Positions 49,112 through 57,649 of a stretch of DNA of 59,639 nt are shown piece after piece. The notes below the pieces were generated by a model. That model was not told the DNA's origin. It did not search any database and saw only the letters and a list, made by a program, of their open reading frames with translations. Source of the stretch: Mesorhizobium sp. (lineage in GTDB: Bacteria; Pseudomonadota; Alphaproteobacteria; Rhizobiales; Rhizobiaceae); assembly GCA_004020875.1 (NCBI GenBank), contig SAPZ01000021.1, forward strand, positions 1-59,639. The letters are read 5' to 3'. A program made the position numbers and the translations under genes. The number at the start of each line of letters is the position of its first letter. Positions within the stretch are counted from its first letter, which is position 1.

Positions 49112-49573
49112 ATGGCCACCGTTCATCCCTTCCTCTGGTTCAACCTCGATGCCGAAGCCGCGCGGGATTTCTATCTCTCGGTCTTCAAGAACAGCCGCGC
49201 GCTCGGAGCGATCGAGTTCACCGACAAGCCGCACGCGATCTTCGACTTCGAGCTCGAAGGGCAACGTTTCACGGCGCTCAACGCCGGCGGCGTGCCGCCT
49301 TTCAACGAGCGCATCTCGCTCTACATCGAGACCGGGGACCAGGAAGAGACCGACTATTTCTGGAACGCGCTGACCGCCGGCGGCGGCTCGGAACAGCCGT
49401 GCGGCTGGCTGAAGGACAAGTTCGGCGTCTACTGGCAGGTCATCCCGGGCGAAGCCTTACGGCTGATGAACGATCCGGACCGCGAAAAGGCCGACCGGGC
49501 GCGCCAGGCGATGTATTCGATGAAGAAGATCATCCTCGCGGACATCGCCGCCGCCCACGCCGGCCGCGCCTGA
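49112..49573 (+). CDS. VOC/PhnB-like fold protein
   Basis: A 153-aa protein of the PhnB-like (3-dmu-9_3-mt) group: HPFLWFNLDAEAARDFYLSV, then FDFELEGQRFTALNAGG and CGWLKDKFGVYWQVIPGE. The fold is that of glyoxalase-type metal enzymes. Activity is unknown. An SDR gene follows after 33 bp in the same direction. Confidence 0.85.
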   Translation: MATVHPFLWFNLDAEAARDFYLSVFKNSRALGAIEFTDKPHAIFDFELEGQRFTALNAGGVPPFNERISLYIETGDQEETDYFWNALTAGGGSEQPCGWLKDKFGVYWQVIPGEALRLMNDPDREKADRARQAMYSMKKIILADIAAAHAGRA

Positions 49574-49606
49574 TTCCAACCCATTACTGTAAAACGGAGA
49601 AAACCC

Positions 49607-50335
49607 ATGACCACTCTCACAGGAAAGAAGATCATCGTCGTCGGCGGCAGCTCCGGCATCGGCTTCGGCGTCGCTGCGGCCGCCCTGGAACACGGCGCGG
49701 AAGTCGTGATCGTCGGCCGCTCCGAGGACAAGCTGAAGGCCGCCGAAGAGCGGCTCGGGGCAGGACACGTGACAGGCATTGCCGCCGACATGGCGAAAGA
49801 GGCGGACGTGTCCCGCATGTTCGAGCAAGCCGGCGCCTTCGATCATCTGGTGGCGACGGCCGGCACGCCGCCGCCCAATTATCCGATCGGCGAGACCGAC
49901 ATGGATTTCGTGCGCGGCTTCGTCGACGGCAAGCTGATCGGATCGGTGATGCTTGCCAAGCATGCTGTGCGCAAATTGAACAAGGGCGGCTCGATGATCT
50001 TCACCTCCGGCATCAACAAGGACCGCCCGCCGGTTCCGGGCGGCGCGGTGGTCGCGGCGGTCGCCGGTTCCTTCAGCTATTTCGCCCGCGCGCTGGCGCT
50101 GGAGCTCGCGCCAACCCGCGTCAACATCGTCTCGCCCGGCTGGGTCGACACCGAAATGTGGGACGAGATCGTCGGCGAGGCCAAGACAGGCTATTTCGAG
50201 CAGATGGGCGGTCGCATCCCGGCCGGCAGGATCGCCAAGCCCGCCGACATCGCGCCGGCCTATCTCTATCTGATGCGGAACGAGTTCATGACCGGCGAGA
50301 CCGTCCATATCGATGGCGGGCAGCGGCTGGTCTGA
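49607..50335 (+). CDS. SDR-family oxidoreductase with atypical active site
   Basis: A 242-aa Rossmann protein. The NAD(P) site GGSSGIG is intact, the catalytic-strand Ser (MIFTSG) is present, and SPGWVDTEMW and the end MTGETVHIDGGQRLV are typical. At the YxxxK position, aligned on RALALEL, it reads VAAVA, so both catalytic Tyr and Lys are missing. It may bind cofactor without classical catalysis or use other residues. It lies with the VOC gene downstream of a divergent LysR gene. Confidence 0.82.
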   Translation: MTTLTGKKIIVVGGSSGIGFGVAAAALEHGAEVVIVGRSEDKLKAAEERLGAGHVTGIAADMAKEADVSRMFEQAGAFDHLVATAGTPPPNYPIGETDMDFVRGFVDGKLIGSVMLAKHAVRKLNKGGSMIFTSGINKDRPPVPGGAVVAAVAGSFSYFARALALELAPTRVNIVSPGWVDTEMWDEIVGEAKTGYFEQMGGRIPAGRIAKPADIAPAYLYLMRNEFMTGETVHIDGGQRLV

Positions 50336-50494
50336 TCGGAAAGGCCGGGCCTCTGTCCGAGGATCCGGCTCCGCCATCGCCGTCCATCAGTGCCGGCTTC
50401 GCCGCCAGACCCTCGCTGAACGTAGCGTTTCCGGCGCAACGCTCATATACATGACGCTCGAATGAGCAGCGCCTCCACCTCGCCGAGGAATGCC

Positions 50495-50827
50495 ATGCGA
50501 AGGGTCATCGTCACCGCCATTTGCCTTGGCGCCGCGACAGGCGCCAACGCCCACGACTGGTACCAAAACAGGGTCGATCCGATAACGAACTTCAAATGCT
50601 GCGGCGGCACGGATTGCCGCCCCATACCGGAGTCGTCGGTGCAATCCAGGGCCGACGGCGGCTACGTCTATCTGCCCGATGGTTTCAACATCCCGCGAGA
50701 GCGCGTGCAGGAATCCCCGGACGGCCGATACCATATCTGCGAGAACAGATACGTCATCACCAACCAGCCCTATCTGCGCTGCTTCTTCGCGCCGCGCCTC
50801 AAGGTCTCCCGGCTGCTTCCGCGCTGA
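50495..50827 (+). CDS. Exported Cys-containing protein (110 aa)
   Basis: A signal peptide (MRRVIVTAICLGAATGANA) is followed by HDWYQNRVDPITNFKCCGGT, then DCRPIPESSV, YVYLPDGFNIPRERVQES and a CFFAPRL end. Cys residues (KCCGGTDC, ICEN, RCFF) suggest disulfides. Such proteins are frequent in rhizobia without known role. ATG 50495 with GAGGA upstream is chosen over 50462. Confidence 0.75.
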   Translation: MRRVIVTAICLGAATGANAHDWYQNRVDPITNFKCCGGTDCRPIPESSVQSRADGGYVYLPDGFNIPRERVQESPDGRYHICENRYVITNQPYLRCFFAPRLKVSRLLPR

Positions 50828-50900
50828 CCGCGGTGGCTGTGCTGCACATGCTCCGGCCTGATCGGTGCCGGACATCAAGCCTGAGCTGCGAGAAAAGAGA

Positions 50901-51059
50901 TTATGCCGCAGGGGCGCTACGCACCTGACGGCAAAGCTTGTAGAGATCTTCTGCAGGCGCGGCTTTGGCCGCCTTGGCGCTACCTGCGGCGACGAACGCA
51001 AGGGCGGACAAAAGCGCGAACGCGAGCAAGCCGGTTGTCGAAACGCGAAATGCGGTCAT
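50901..51059 (-). CDS. Small exported protein (52 aa)
   Basis: A short gene: MTAFRVSTTGLLAFALLSAL, FVAAGSAKAAKAAPAEDLY, KLCRQVRSAPAA. It has a clear signal peptide with AKA cleavage and a ~22-aa mature peptide with one Cys. GGGGAG lies 6 nt before the ATG at 51059. It is convergent with the gene ending at 50827. Function is unknown. Confidence 0.6.
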   Translation of the reverse strand: MTAFRVSTTGLLAFALLSALAFVAAGSAKAAKAAPAEDLYKLCRQVRSAPAA

Positions 51060-51139
51060 TGTGATCTCCCCGGGTGATTGGAGCAGAACGCGCGGAAAAC
51101 CGTTAGACCCGATGGTCGAGAGGTTGCAGGAAGGTGAGC

Positions 51140-51676
51140 ATGGCGCAACAGGTCAAAAAGCAGGAGCCTCTTTCCTTTCGCTTCGCCGATGACGGGCTGG
51201 TGCCCAATCACCCGCGCTGGCCGATGCTTGTCTATCCGGGCGCGGTGCCACTGCCGGACAATATCGATCCGGGGGCCATCTTCGAGGATATTTTCGCCGC
51301 CAATGGCTGGGGTGACAGCTGGCGCAACGGCATCTACAACTTCGTCCATTATCATTCGCGCATCCACGAGGTACTGGGCATCGCGCGCGGCGCCGCCGAG
51401 GTCCGCTTCGGCGGCGACAAGGGCAAGGTGCTCGAGGTGAAGGCGGGCGACGTGGCGGTCCTGCCGGCCGGCACTGGCCACCAGCGCCTGTCCGGCTCGG
51501 CCGATCTCCTGGTAGTCGGCGCCTATCCGCCGTTCGGCACATATGATCTGTGCCGCAGCCCAAAGCAGCATGCCGAGGCGCTGCGCACTATCCCGGAGGT
51601 CCGACGACCCGACAAGGATCCGGTCTATGGGAGCGACGGTCCACTTTTGACAGCGTGGAGCAAGTTGGCGGCCTGA
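51140..51676 (+). CDS. Cupin-domain protein
   Basis: A 178-aa single-cupin protein. Motif 1 is FVHYHSRIHEVLGIARGAAE (His residues and Glu as metal ligands), and motif 2 is GDVAVLPAGTGHQRL. The N-terminal FRFADDGLVPNHPRWPMLVY and C-terminal YDLCRSPKQHAEAL are typical of the YjlB-like group. Substrate is unknown. ATG 51140 has AGGAAGG upstream; GTG 51134 is less likely. Confidence 0.85.
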   Translation: MAQQVKKQEPLSFRFADDGLVPNHPRWPMLVYPGAVPLPDNIDPGAIFEDIFAANGWGDSWRNGIYNFVHYHSRIHEVLGIARGAAEVRFGGDKGKVLEVKAGDVAVLPAGTGHQRLSGSADLLVVGAYPPFGTYDLCRSPKQHAEALRTIPEVRRPDKDPVYGSDGPLLTAWSKLAA

Positions 51677-51696
51677 ACCGCAACGCGGCGGTCCGC

Positions 51697-52056
51697 TTAC
51701 GGATAATGCTCCTTCTTCGGCGCATAGATTGCCGGATCAAAATCCAATTCCTTCGGTAGCGGCAGACTTGAGCATTGCAGGTGCGTCTGACGGGCGAGCA
51801 GCCGCCGCTGCTGCTTTTCATGCTCCTTCACCGCCGCAACCATCCCCATGCTGTAGGGCCCAAGCAGCACGCCGAATCCCCAGCCGGGATGGTCCTTCTC
51901 GCGCTGCGCATAGTCGGCGGCAGCGGTGCGCGCCTGCTGGCATCCCGGCGATGCCCATTTCGGATCCTGCTGCGATAGCGAGGCGCCGTAGTCGGCCGGA
52001 GATGACACGCATCCAGCCACACCCGCGCAGAGCGCGGCGATCACCGCATTTCTCAT
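51697..52056 (-). CDS. Putative lipoprotein (119 aa)
   Basis: MRNAVIAALCAGVAGCVSS gives a signal peptide with lipobox VAGC. The mature part is small and polar (KWASPGCQQARTAAADYAQR), with one short apolar helix GFGVLLGPYSMGMVAAVKEH and an amphipathic stretch EKQQRRLLARQ. Function is unknown. Confidence 0.68.
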   Translation of the reverse strand: MRNAVIAALCAGVAGCVSSPADYGASLSQQDPKWASPGCQQARTAAADYAQREKDHPGWGFGVLLGPYSMGMVAAVKEHEKQQRRLLARQTHLQCSSLPLPKELDFDPAIYAPKKEHYP

Positions 52057-52249
52057 CCTTGAGTCCTCGCTAATTTAGGCGGGAAAGACCACAGAATGCT
52101 TCTTCCCACAAGCGAGATGGCGGCAAAAAGGAGAGCCGGACAACTGCTGTCGCCGGCCGTCGAGGCGTTCCAGAAATTCTTTCAACACCTCGTTCCGTTT
52201 CCACCCGCCGCTTCGTCCTTGGTCGTCCGCAACGAAAAGGAGAGCCGCA

Positions 52250-52564
52250 ATGGCTGGAATGGTCGTCATCTACAAGCAGCCGGCCGACGCGGAAGCGTTC
52301 GACAGGCACTATTTCGAAACGCATATACCGCTGGCCAAGAAGATCCCGGGCCTGAGGAAATACGAAGTAAGCCGGGGGCCGATCACCGTGCTGGCCGGAC
52401 CGCAGGATGTTTACCTGGTCGGGACACTGCATTTCGACGATCTCGAGGGGATGAAGAAGGGCTTCGCCAGCCCCGAGGGAAAAGCGGCCGGCGCGGACCG
52501 CCGGCTCTACGCGCCGGATGAGTCGGGCGTTCAGATCTTCATTTTCGACAGCATGGAGGTCTGA
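52250..52564 (+). CDS. EthD-family protein
   Basis: A 104-aa ferredoxin-like alpha-beta barrel: MVVIYKQPADAEAFDRHYFE, THIPLAKKIPGLRKYEVSRG and FDDLEGMKKGFASPEGKAAG are the EthD hallmarks. Members are auxiliary to oxygenase systems or of unknown activity. AAGGAGAG precedes the ATG. Confidence 0.85.
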   Translation: MAGMVVIYKQPADAEAFDRHYFETHIPLAKKIPGLRKYEVSRGPITVLAGPQDVYLVGTLHFDDLEGMKKGFASPEGKAAGADRRLYAPDESGVQIFIFDSMEV

Positions 52565-52676
52565 GCGGAAGGGCGGGGGCAGGGGCTTCGCGGTCCAAAG
52601 CCGGATAATCGTTTGCGGGCTGCAACCCTGCTTGGCGGCGCGCGTTGTGCAAGCACCCCACTACAGGAGTCAGTCC

Positions 52677-52979
52677 ATGCCCGCCATGCGCTTTTCCAGG
52701 CCCGTCGCTGTTTTCGTCGGTCTCGGCTTTCCCCACGAGATCGACTCGGTCATCGAGGCTTACCAGTTTCTCGACGAATGGACGGGCAGCCGCAGTCCCA
52801 GCCACGCCGCGACATTGGCCTTATGTCAGGCCGCTCTCGGCGGCGAATGCGAGGCCGACGCCGTTCGCGTCGCTTTCGAGGCCTTCGCCGCTGCGCGCGG
52901 CATTCTGGCGCCCGACGCATTCGAGCTTGCCGCGGCGCGGGCCGCCGAGGAGTGGATGATGCCTTCGCAGCCCAACTGA
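52677..52979 (+). CDS. DUF982 protein, paralogue C
   Basis: A 100-aa protein with the DUF982 opening RPVAVFVGLGFPHEIDSVIE, matching WVGLGFPRQLNTVVDA of paralogue A. The rest is helical and Ala-rich. AGGAG lies upstream of ATG 52677. It is the third family member in the window. Function is unknown. Confidence 0.78.
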   Translation: MPAMRFSRPVAVFVGLGFPHEIDSVIEAYQFLDEWTGSRSPSHAATLALCQAALGGECEADAVRVAFEAFAAARGILAPDAFELAAARAAEEWMMPSQPN

Positions 52980-53093
52980 GCAGAGCGTCGCGGCGGCTCA
53001 CCGGTCGCGACGCTCGACGATCGACGTGCCCAGCAGTCCCGGCGGTGGCGCAGCTTCCTCCAGCGCGCGACCGACATCGATGACGATGACGGC

Positions 53094-53390
53094 TCAGCCT
53101 TTGCGGCGGCTGCGTTTCGTCCGTGCCGGATCGTCCGCGGGCCCCTCAGGCCGGTTGCTCGTTGCTTTGCGCGCCAGCGCCTCGGCTGCCAAGGGATCCG
53201 GTTGGCCGACCGGGATCGTCACCGCTCCGGGCATCGCGGCGCCCGGCTGTTCCCCGAAGCCTTTGTCCTCGCGCTCAATCTCTTCGCGCGCTTGACGCCA
53301 GTGCTCCTCGTGCTGGCCGTGGCCTTCGCCGCTGTGCTTCCAGATCTCGTAAGCGCGGCGCTGGATGCGTTCGTATTTGTCGGTCGCCAT
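53094..53390 (-). CDS. DUF2934 protein
   Basis: A 98-aa protein: TDKYERIQRRAYEIWKHSGE, GHGQHEEHWRQAREEIERED is the DUF2934 module; the C-terminus is a basic, Pro-rich tail (DDPARTKRSRRKG). GAGGAG lies upstream of ATG 53390. A weak sigma-EcfG-like pair (GGATC, 16 bp, CGTT at 53440-53416) precedes it. Confidence 0.8.
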   Translation of the reverse strand: MATDKYERIQRRAYEIWKHSGEGHGQHEEHWRQAREEIEREDKGFGEQPGAAMPGAVTIPVGQPDPLAAEALARKATSNRPEGPADDPARTKRSRRKG

Positions 53391-53466
53391 TATCTGCTCC
53401 TCGATCACTGACCTCAACGCGGGCCGACCGCGATTGATCCACCGAGGCGGAAGAGGACAAACAGGA

Positions 53467-54024
53467 TCAGAACCTGCGGCTGAGATAGGCCGACCCGCCA
53501 AGCCCGAACCGCCACTCGAATTCCACCGCCTTGGTCAGGCCGATCCGGCGGCCGCTGACGATGGCGGCCGGATCGGTTCGCGATGGCGCGAACTCGAAAG
53601 GCGGCGCGGAGAGCGGCAGCCGATTGTGCGAGCCGTCGATGCCGAGCGCCTGGCAGAGCTTGCCGGGACCGGAGCAGAGCAGCCGCTCGTCAGCTACGCC
53701 GCGCCGGCTGTGCATCTCGGCGATGCCCGATTGCGGCTGGATCGCACGGATCAGCACGGCGCTGCCCGGCAGGCACACCGCGTTCAGGCACCAGTGCAGG
53801 CCATAGGAACGGTACACATAGGCCGTGCCGGGCGCGCCATACATCGGCGCGTTGCGCGGCGTGCGCCCGCGATAGGCGTGCGAGGCGGGATCGTCTGGCC
53901 GGTAGGCCTCGGTCTCCACGATGATGCCGCCGACACCGGAGAGCGCAAACGTGGCGCCGATCAATTCGCGCGCCACCGCGACCGCGTCGCGGGCGAAGAA
54001 ATCGACGTCGACCGAACGAACCAT
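53467..54024 (-). CDS. mpg: 3-methyladenine DNA glycosylase (AAG/MPG type)
   Basis: A 185-aa base-excision enzyme of the mammalian-type AAG family. Key blocks are IIVETEAYRPDDPASHAYRG (general-base Glu), APMYGAPGTAYVYRSYGLHW, LNAVCLPGSAVLIRAIQP and CSGPGKLCQALGI. Starting at ATG 54024 leaves 13 bp after the M20 gene; a TTG at 54045 would overlap it. It excises alkylated purines. Confidence 0.92.
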   Translation of the reverse strand: MVRSVDVDFFARDAVAVARELIGATFALSGVGGIIVETEAYRPDDPASHAYRGRTPRNAPMYGAPGTAYVYRSYGLHWCLNAVCLPGSAVLIRAIQPQSGIAEMHSRRGVADERLLCSGPGKLCQALGIDGSHNRLPLSAPPFEFAPSRTDPAAIVSGRRIGLTKAVEFEWRFGLGGSAYLSRRF

Positions 54025-54037
54025 TGTGGGCGTTCGA

Positions 54038-55186
54038 TCAGCCAAGCAGATTGCGCGCCGTGCGCATGAAGATCCGAGAGCCGATCGGGATCAGGTCGTC
54101 GGGGAAATCATAGTCGGGATTGTGCAGCGACGGATGGCGCTCGCCGGCGCCGAGGAAGAACATCGCCGACTTGGCGCTGTGGCCGAAAATGCCGAAATCC
54201 TCCGAGGCGCGCATCGGCAACGCCGCCTCGCTGCGCGCAACACCTTCCTCGTCGAGCGCGCGGGCGAGATGCTCGACCGCATCCGACGCGTTGACGCTGG
54301 CGACGAAGATCTCGTGATAGTCGAAGCGCACCGAGAGCCCATGCCTGGCGGCGATTTCTGCCGCGAGCGCTTCGGCCGAGGCGACGAGTTCGGCCATGCG
54401 CTCGTCACGCCTTGTGCGCAGCGTCGCCCACACTTCCGCATAGCCCGGCGCGATGCCGAACACGGCTTCGCCCATCGAACAATGGGTGACGGTCACCATG
54501 CTGAAATCGTCGTCGGCGAAGGTGCCGCGCCCGAGCGCGGGCAGCGCCGGCATCAACTGGCTCACCGCCGGCATCGGCGAGGTGCCGGTTTCCGGCATCG
54601 AGGAATGCGCGGTCTTGCCTTCAAGCACGATGCGCATGCCACGCGAGGCGCAGTTGACGGTGCCGGCCTTGAGCCGCACCTCGCCGAACGGCACGCCTGG
54701 CAGATTGTGGAGCGAAAACGCGAAGTCCGGTTGGATTTCACCAAAGCGCGGATCGGCGACGACACCGGCCGCGCCGTTGCCGGTCTCCTCGGCTGGCTGG
54801 AACATCAGCACGACGCGCCCGCGCGCCGGCCGGTCGCGCCCGAACTGGCGGCCGAGCGCGGCCAGGATCGCGGTGTGCCCGTCATGCCCGCACATATGCG
54901 ACTTGCCCGGTACCTGCGAAGAATGCTCGGCGCCCGAAAGCTCCTCGATCGGCAGCGCGTCGAGCTCCGAGCGGAACAGCACCGTCGGTCCGGCCTTGCC
55001 GCTGTCATAGACCGCCGCCACGCCATGGCCGCCGAGCCCCGTCAGCACCTTGTCCGGTCCCGTATCGGTGAGGAAGTCCACCACTTCCCTGGCGGTCTTT
55101 TCTTCCTCGTTGGATATCTCCGGCTGCCGGTGCAGCTTGCGCCGCCATTCGGTCAGCTCGACGATGTCTCGATTGGTAAGCGCCAT
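54038..55186 (-). CDS. M20-family amidohydrolase (hippurate hydrolase-like)
   Basis: A 382-aa metallo-amidohydrolase. Metal ligands appear in HMCGHDGHTAILAALG, QPAEETGNGA and FSLHNLPG, with a dimerisation lid domain at about 175-290 (EGKTAHSSMPETGT). Its family cleaves N-acyl amino acids or indole-3-acetyl conjugates. The DNA glycosylase gene follows directly, an apparently chance operon. The specific substrate cannot be read. Confidence 0.86.
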   Translation of the reverse strand: MALTNRDIVELTEWRRKLHRQPEISNEEEKTAREVVDFLTDTGPDKVLTGLGGHGVAAVYDSGKAGPTVLFRSELDALPIEELSGAEHSSQVPGKSHMCGHDGHTAILAALGRQFGRDRPARGRVVLMFQPAEETGNGAAGVVADPRFGEIQPDFAFSLHNLPGVPFGEVRLKAGTVNCASRGMRIVLEGKTAHSSMPETGTSPMPAVSQLMPALPALGRGTFADDDFSMVTVTHCSMGEAVFGIAPGYAEVWATLRTRRDERMAELVASAEALAAEIAARHGLSVRFDYHEIFVASVNASDAVEHLARALDEEGVARSEAALPMRASEDFGIFGHSAKSAMFFLGAGERHPSLHNPDYDFPDDLIPIGSRIFMRTARNLLG

Positions 55187-55532
55187 AGCGGGCTCCGTCT
55201 GCCTTGCTTGTCACCCAAACACAATAGGGTCTTTCCCGCGCCGGGCCATGGCCATCAATTCCTGTGGCCCACCGGGAATTCCCGTTCGTGGCCCGCTATA
55301 TCGAGACCCAGCCCGATCCTCCGGCAGGATAGACCATGTCATACGTCAGGCTTGGTCCGCGGCAGGTGCTGATATTCGGCGTAAGCCTCGTCGAGATCGG
55401 TTAGCAGCCCGACGAGCGTGTTCACACTGACGCTCCGCCCTGAGAGCAACTCCGCGCTTAATCAGGAAATGCACCGTAAACCGCTGAAATCCTTAACACG
55501 ATTTTCATTCCGCTCGCCTACTCACTAGGGAC
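55187..55532. other. Intergenic region, one weak small ORF
   Basis: About 345 bp between divergent genes. A 28-codon minus-strand frame at 55339-55425 (GTG start, NTLVGLLTDLDEAYAEYQHL and on) reads like protein but is very short and may be a remnant. Nothing else is recognised. Confidence 0.3.
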
Positions 55533-57515
55533 ATGAAAAGGCATGACGAGCGGCTGGTGGCGGGTCCCTCTTCTGAGGGTAGGAGCGAAGCCGTAGCCGC
55601 CGGCATCCTGCGCGATCAGCTCGCCGATCTGAGCAAGGGCGTCTTCGTTTCGATGCCCGTCGGCACGGTGCTCTCGGCCCTGATCCTGGCGGTGCAGCTC
55701 CTGTCCGGCGGCGGCCTTGCCGCGGTGGCGTGGTTTGCCGTGATCGCCCTGGTCAATGGCGCACGCCTGGTGCTCGCGGTTCCCCGGTCGGGCGCGCCCG
55801 ACGAGCGGCCGGAGGCGGTCGGCGCCCGGCTTTCCCTCTATGGCCTGCTTGCGCTGGCGTCGGGTGTCGCCTGGTCGTTCCTGGCGCTGGTGAGCGACGG
55901 ATACACCACCGCCCAGGCGCCGCTCTATCTCATCGTGCTTGCCGGCATTTCGGCCGGTTCGGTCACATACGGCGCCTGCTACGCGCCGGCTTCGATCAAC
56001 TTCATCACGCTGCCGCTTCTCACCGCGGCCGCCTGCGTGCTGGCGCAAGGCGGGGTCGAGAACTCCGTGCTGGGCTTCACCATCCTGCTTTTCCTCGGCG
56101 GCATGATCAGAAGCGCGCTGCTGGGGCAATCCCGTTTCGGCGAGACGAGCCGCCTCAAATACGAAGCGCGCGAGTTCGCCGCCGAGATGGAACGCAACTC
56201 CAGGCGCGACCCGCTGACGGGCCTGCTCAACCGCCACGGGCTGGAGCAGGCAATCGCCGGGCTCGGCCCTTCCGACGGCCCGTTCGCAGCCATGCTTATC
56301 GACCTCGACGGCTTCAAATCCGTCAACGACACCTATGGCCACAACATCGGCGACGGCCTGCTGGTCAAGGTGGCGCGCAGGATCGAGGACCACGCCCCGC
56401 AAGGGGCGACGATCGCGCGCATCGGCGGAGACGAGTTCGTGCTGCTCTTCTCCGCCTGCAGATCGCGGCAGGCTGTCGGCGAGCTTGCGTCAAGCATCAT
56501 TGCGGCGATCGCGAATCCGGACCCGGAGCTGAATTCGGTGCGCGTCGGCGCCTCGATCGGCATCTATCAGTCGGACAAGCCGCGAGTGACCGAGATGCTG
56601 CTCAAGGCGGATTTCGCGCTCTATGCGGCCAAACGCGGCGGCAGGAACGAATACTGCCTGTTCGACGCGGATCTCGACGGCGCGCTGGAGCGCAGGAACC
56701 GCATCGAGCGCGACCTGCGCGGGGCCATAGAGACGGGCGCGCTGTGCTGCTGGTTCCAGCCGCTGGTGAGGCTCGACACCAGCGCGGTCGTCGGCTTCGA
56801 GGCGCTGCTGCGCTGGCAACACGACGTCCATGGCGCCATCTCGCCGCCCGAGATCGTCACCGCCGCGCGCGAGACCGGTCTGCTTTCGCTGCTGACCGAA
56901 ACGGTGTTCCTCAATTGCTGCGCCATGATCGGCGAGTTGGTGAAGGACGGGCGGCGCGATGTCCGGGTCGCGATGAACCTGTCGCCGCGCGAGCTCGAGG
57001 CCGGCAATGTCGACGACATCATCCTCCAAGGGCTGGGGACCAAGGACGTACCCGCCGCCATGCTCGAGATCGAGATCACCGAGGAGGCGCCGGTCGACCG
57101 CGGCAGGGTCGACCAAAAGGTCGGTCGGCTGGCGGATGCGGGCATATCGATCGTTCTCGACGATTTTGGCACCGGCTTCTCGACCCTGGTGTCGCTGAAG
57201 GACAGCCGCATCCGCAAGATCAAGATCGACAAGGATTTCGTACGCGACCTCGCGAAATCCGTCGAGGATCAGGCCGTGGTCGAGGCGGTGATCGGCCTTG
57301 GCCGCACGCTGGGGATAGAGGTGATGGCCGAGGGCGTCGAGACCGACGCCGACCGCATGATCCTGCGCTCGCTGGGCTGCATGATCGCGCAGGGCTATCT
57401 GTTCTCGCCAGCACTGCCGATGCAGGACGCGCTCGCCTTCGACGCGGCCGGCGATTCCGCGGCCGGGGCGCTTTTCGAGCCGCTGCGCGGTTCCCGCAGC
57501 GGCAACGCCGCCTGA
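55533..57515 (+). CDS. Membrane GGDEF-EAL cyclic-di-GMP protein
   Basis: A 660-aa protein. Residues about 35-195 hold five or six transmembrane helices of an unclassified sensor. The GGDEF domain (about 215-375) has GGDEF intact at 298-302, with no RxxD inhibitory site before it. The EAL domain (about 388-640) has EAL at 423-425, DDFGTG and EGVETD. Both catalytic centres look complete, so it could make and degrade c-di-GMP. The PilZ-like protein at 30687 is a possible effector. Confidence 0.92.
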   Translation: MKRHDERLVAGPSSEGRSEAVAAGILRDQLADLSKGVFVSMPVGTVLSALILAVQLLSGGGLAAVAWFAVIALVNGARLVLAVPRSGAPDERPEAVGARLSLYGLLALASGVAWSFLALVSDGYTTAQAPLYLIVLAGISAGSVTYGACYAPASINFITLPLLTAAACVLAQGGVENSVLGFTILLFLGGMIRSALLGQSRFGETSRLKYEAREFAAEMERNSRRDPLTGLLNRHGLEQAIAGLGPSDGPFAAMLIDLDGFKSVNDTYGHNIGDGLLVKVARRIEDHAPQGATIARIGGDEFVLLFSACRSRQAVGELASSIIAAIANPDPELNSVRVGASIGIYQSDKPRVTEMLLKADFALYAAKRGGRNEYCLFDADLDGALERRNRIERDLRGAIETGALCCWFQPLVRLDTSAVVGFEALLRWQHDVHGAISPPEIVTAARETGLLSLLTETVFLNCCAMIGELVKDGRRDVRVAMNLSPRELEAGNVDDIILQGLGTKDVPAAMLEIEITEEAPVDRGRVDQKVGRLADAGISIVLDDFGTGFSTLVSLKDSRIRKIKIDKDFVRDLAKSVEDQAVVEAVIGLGRTLGIEVMAEGVETDADRMILRSLGCMIAQGYLFSPALPMQDALAFDAAGDSAAGALFEPLRGSRSGNAA

Positions 57516-57649
57516 CAGGCCATTCTCGGGATCCGGCTGGGCACCAGCCGCGAAAGGGCAGGGTAGCGGCACACGGGGCGGGAGCGCCCTATGCGATTGG
57601 CCAGGGCGGCCGGCATGAAACCTTTTGATTTTTGGGCCGTTGTGCGGCG
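57516..57649. other. Short intergenic region
   Basis: 134 bp with no terminator evident after the GGDEF-EAL gene; it holds the promoter or leader of the ABC gene. An ATG at 57615 is out of frame with it. Confidence 0.4.

Noticed and set aside
55730..57628. A 632-codon plus-strand frame overlapping the GGDEF-EAL gene
   Set aside because: It is Arg/Ala/Gly-rich shadow translation of a high-GC gene; the overlapping frame has complete GGDEF and EAL domains.
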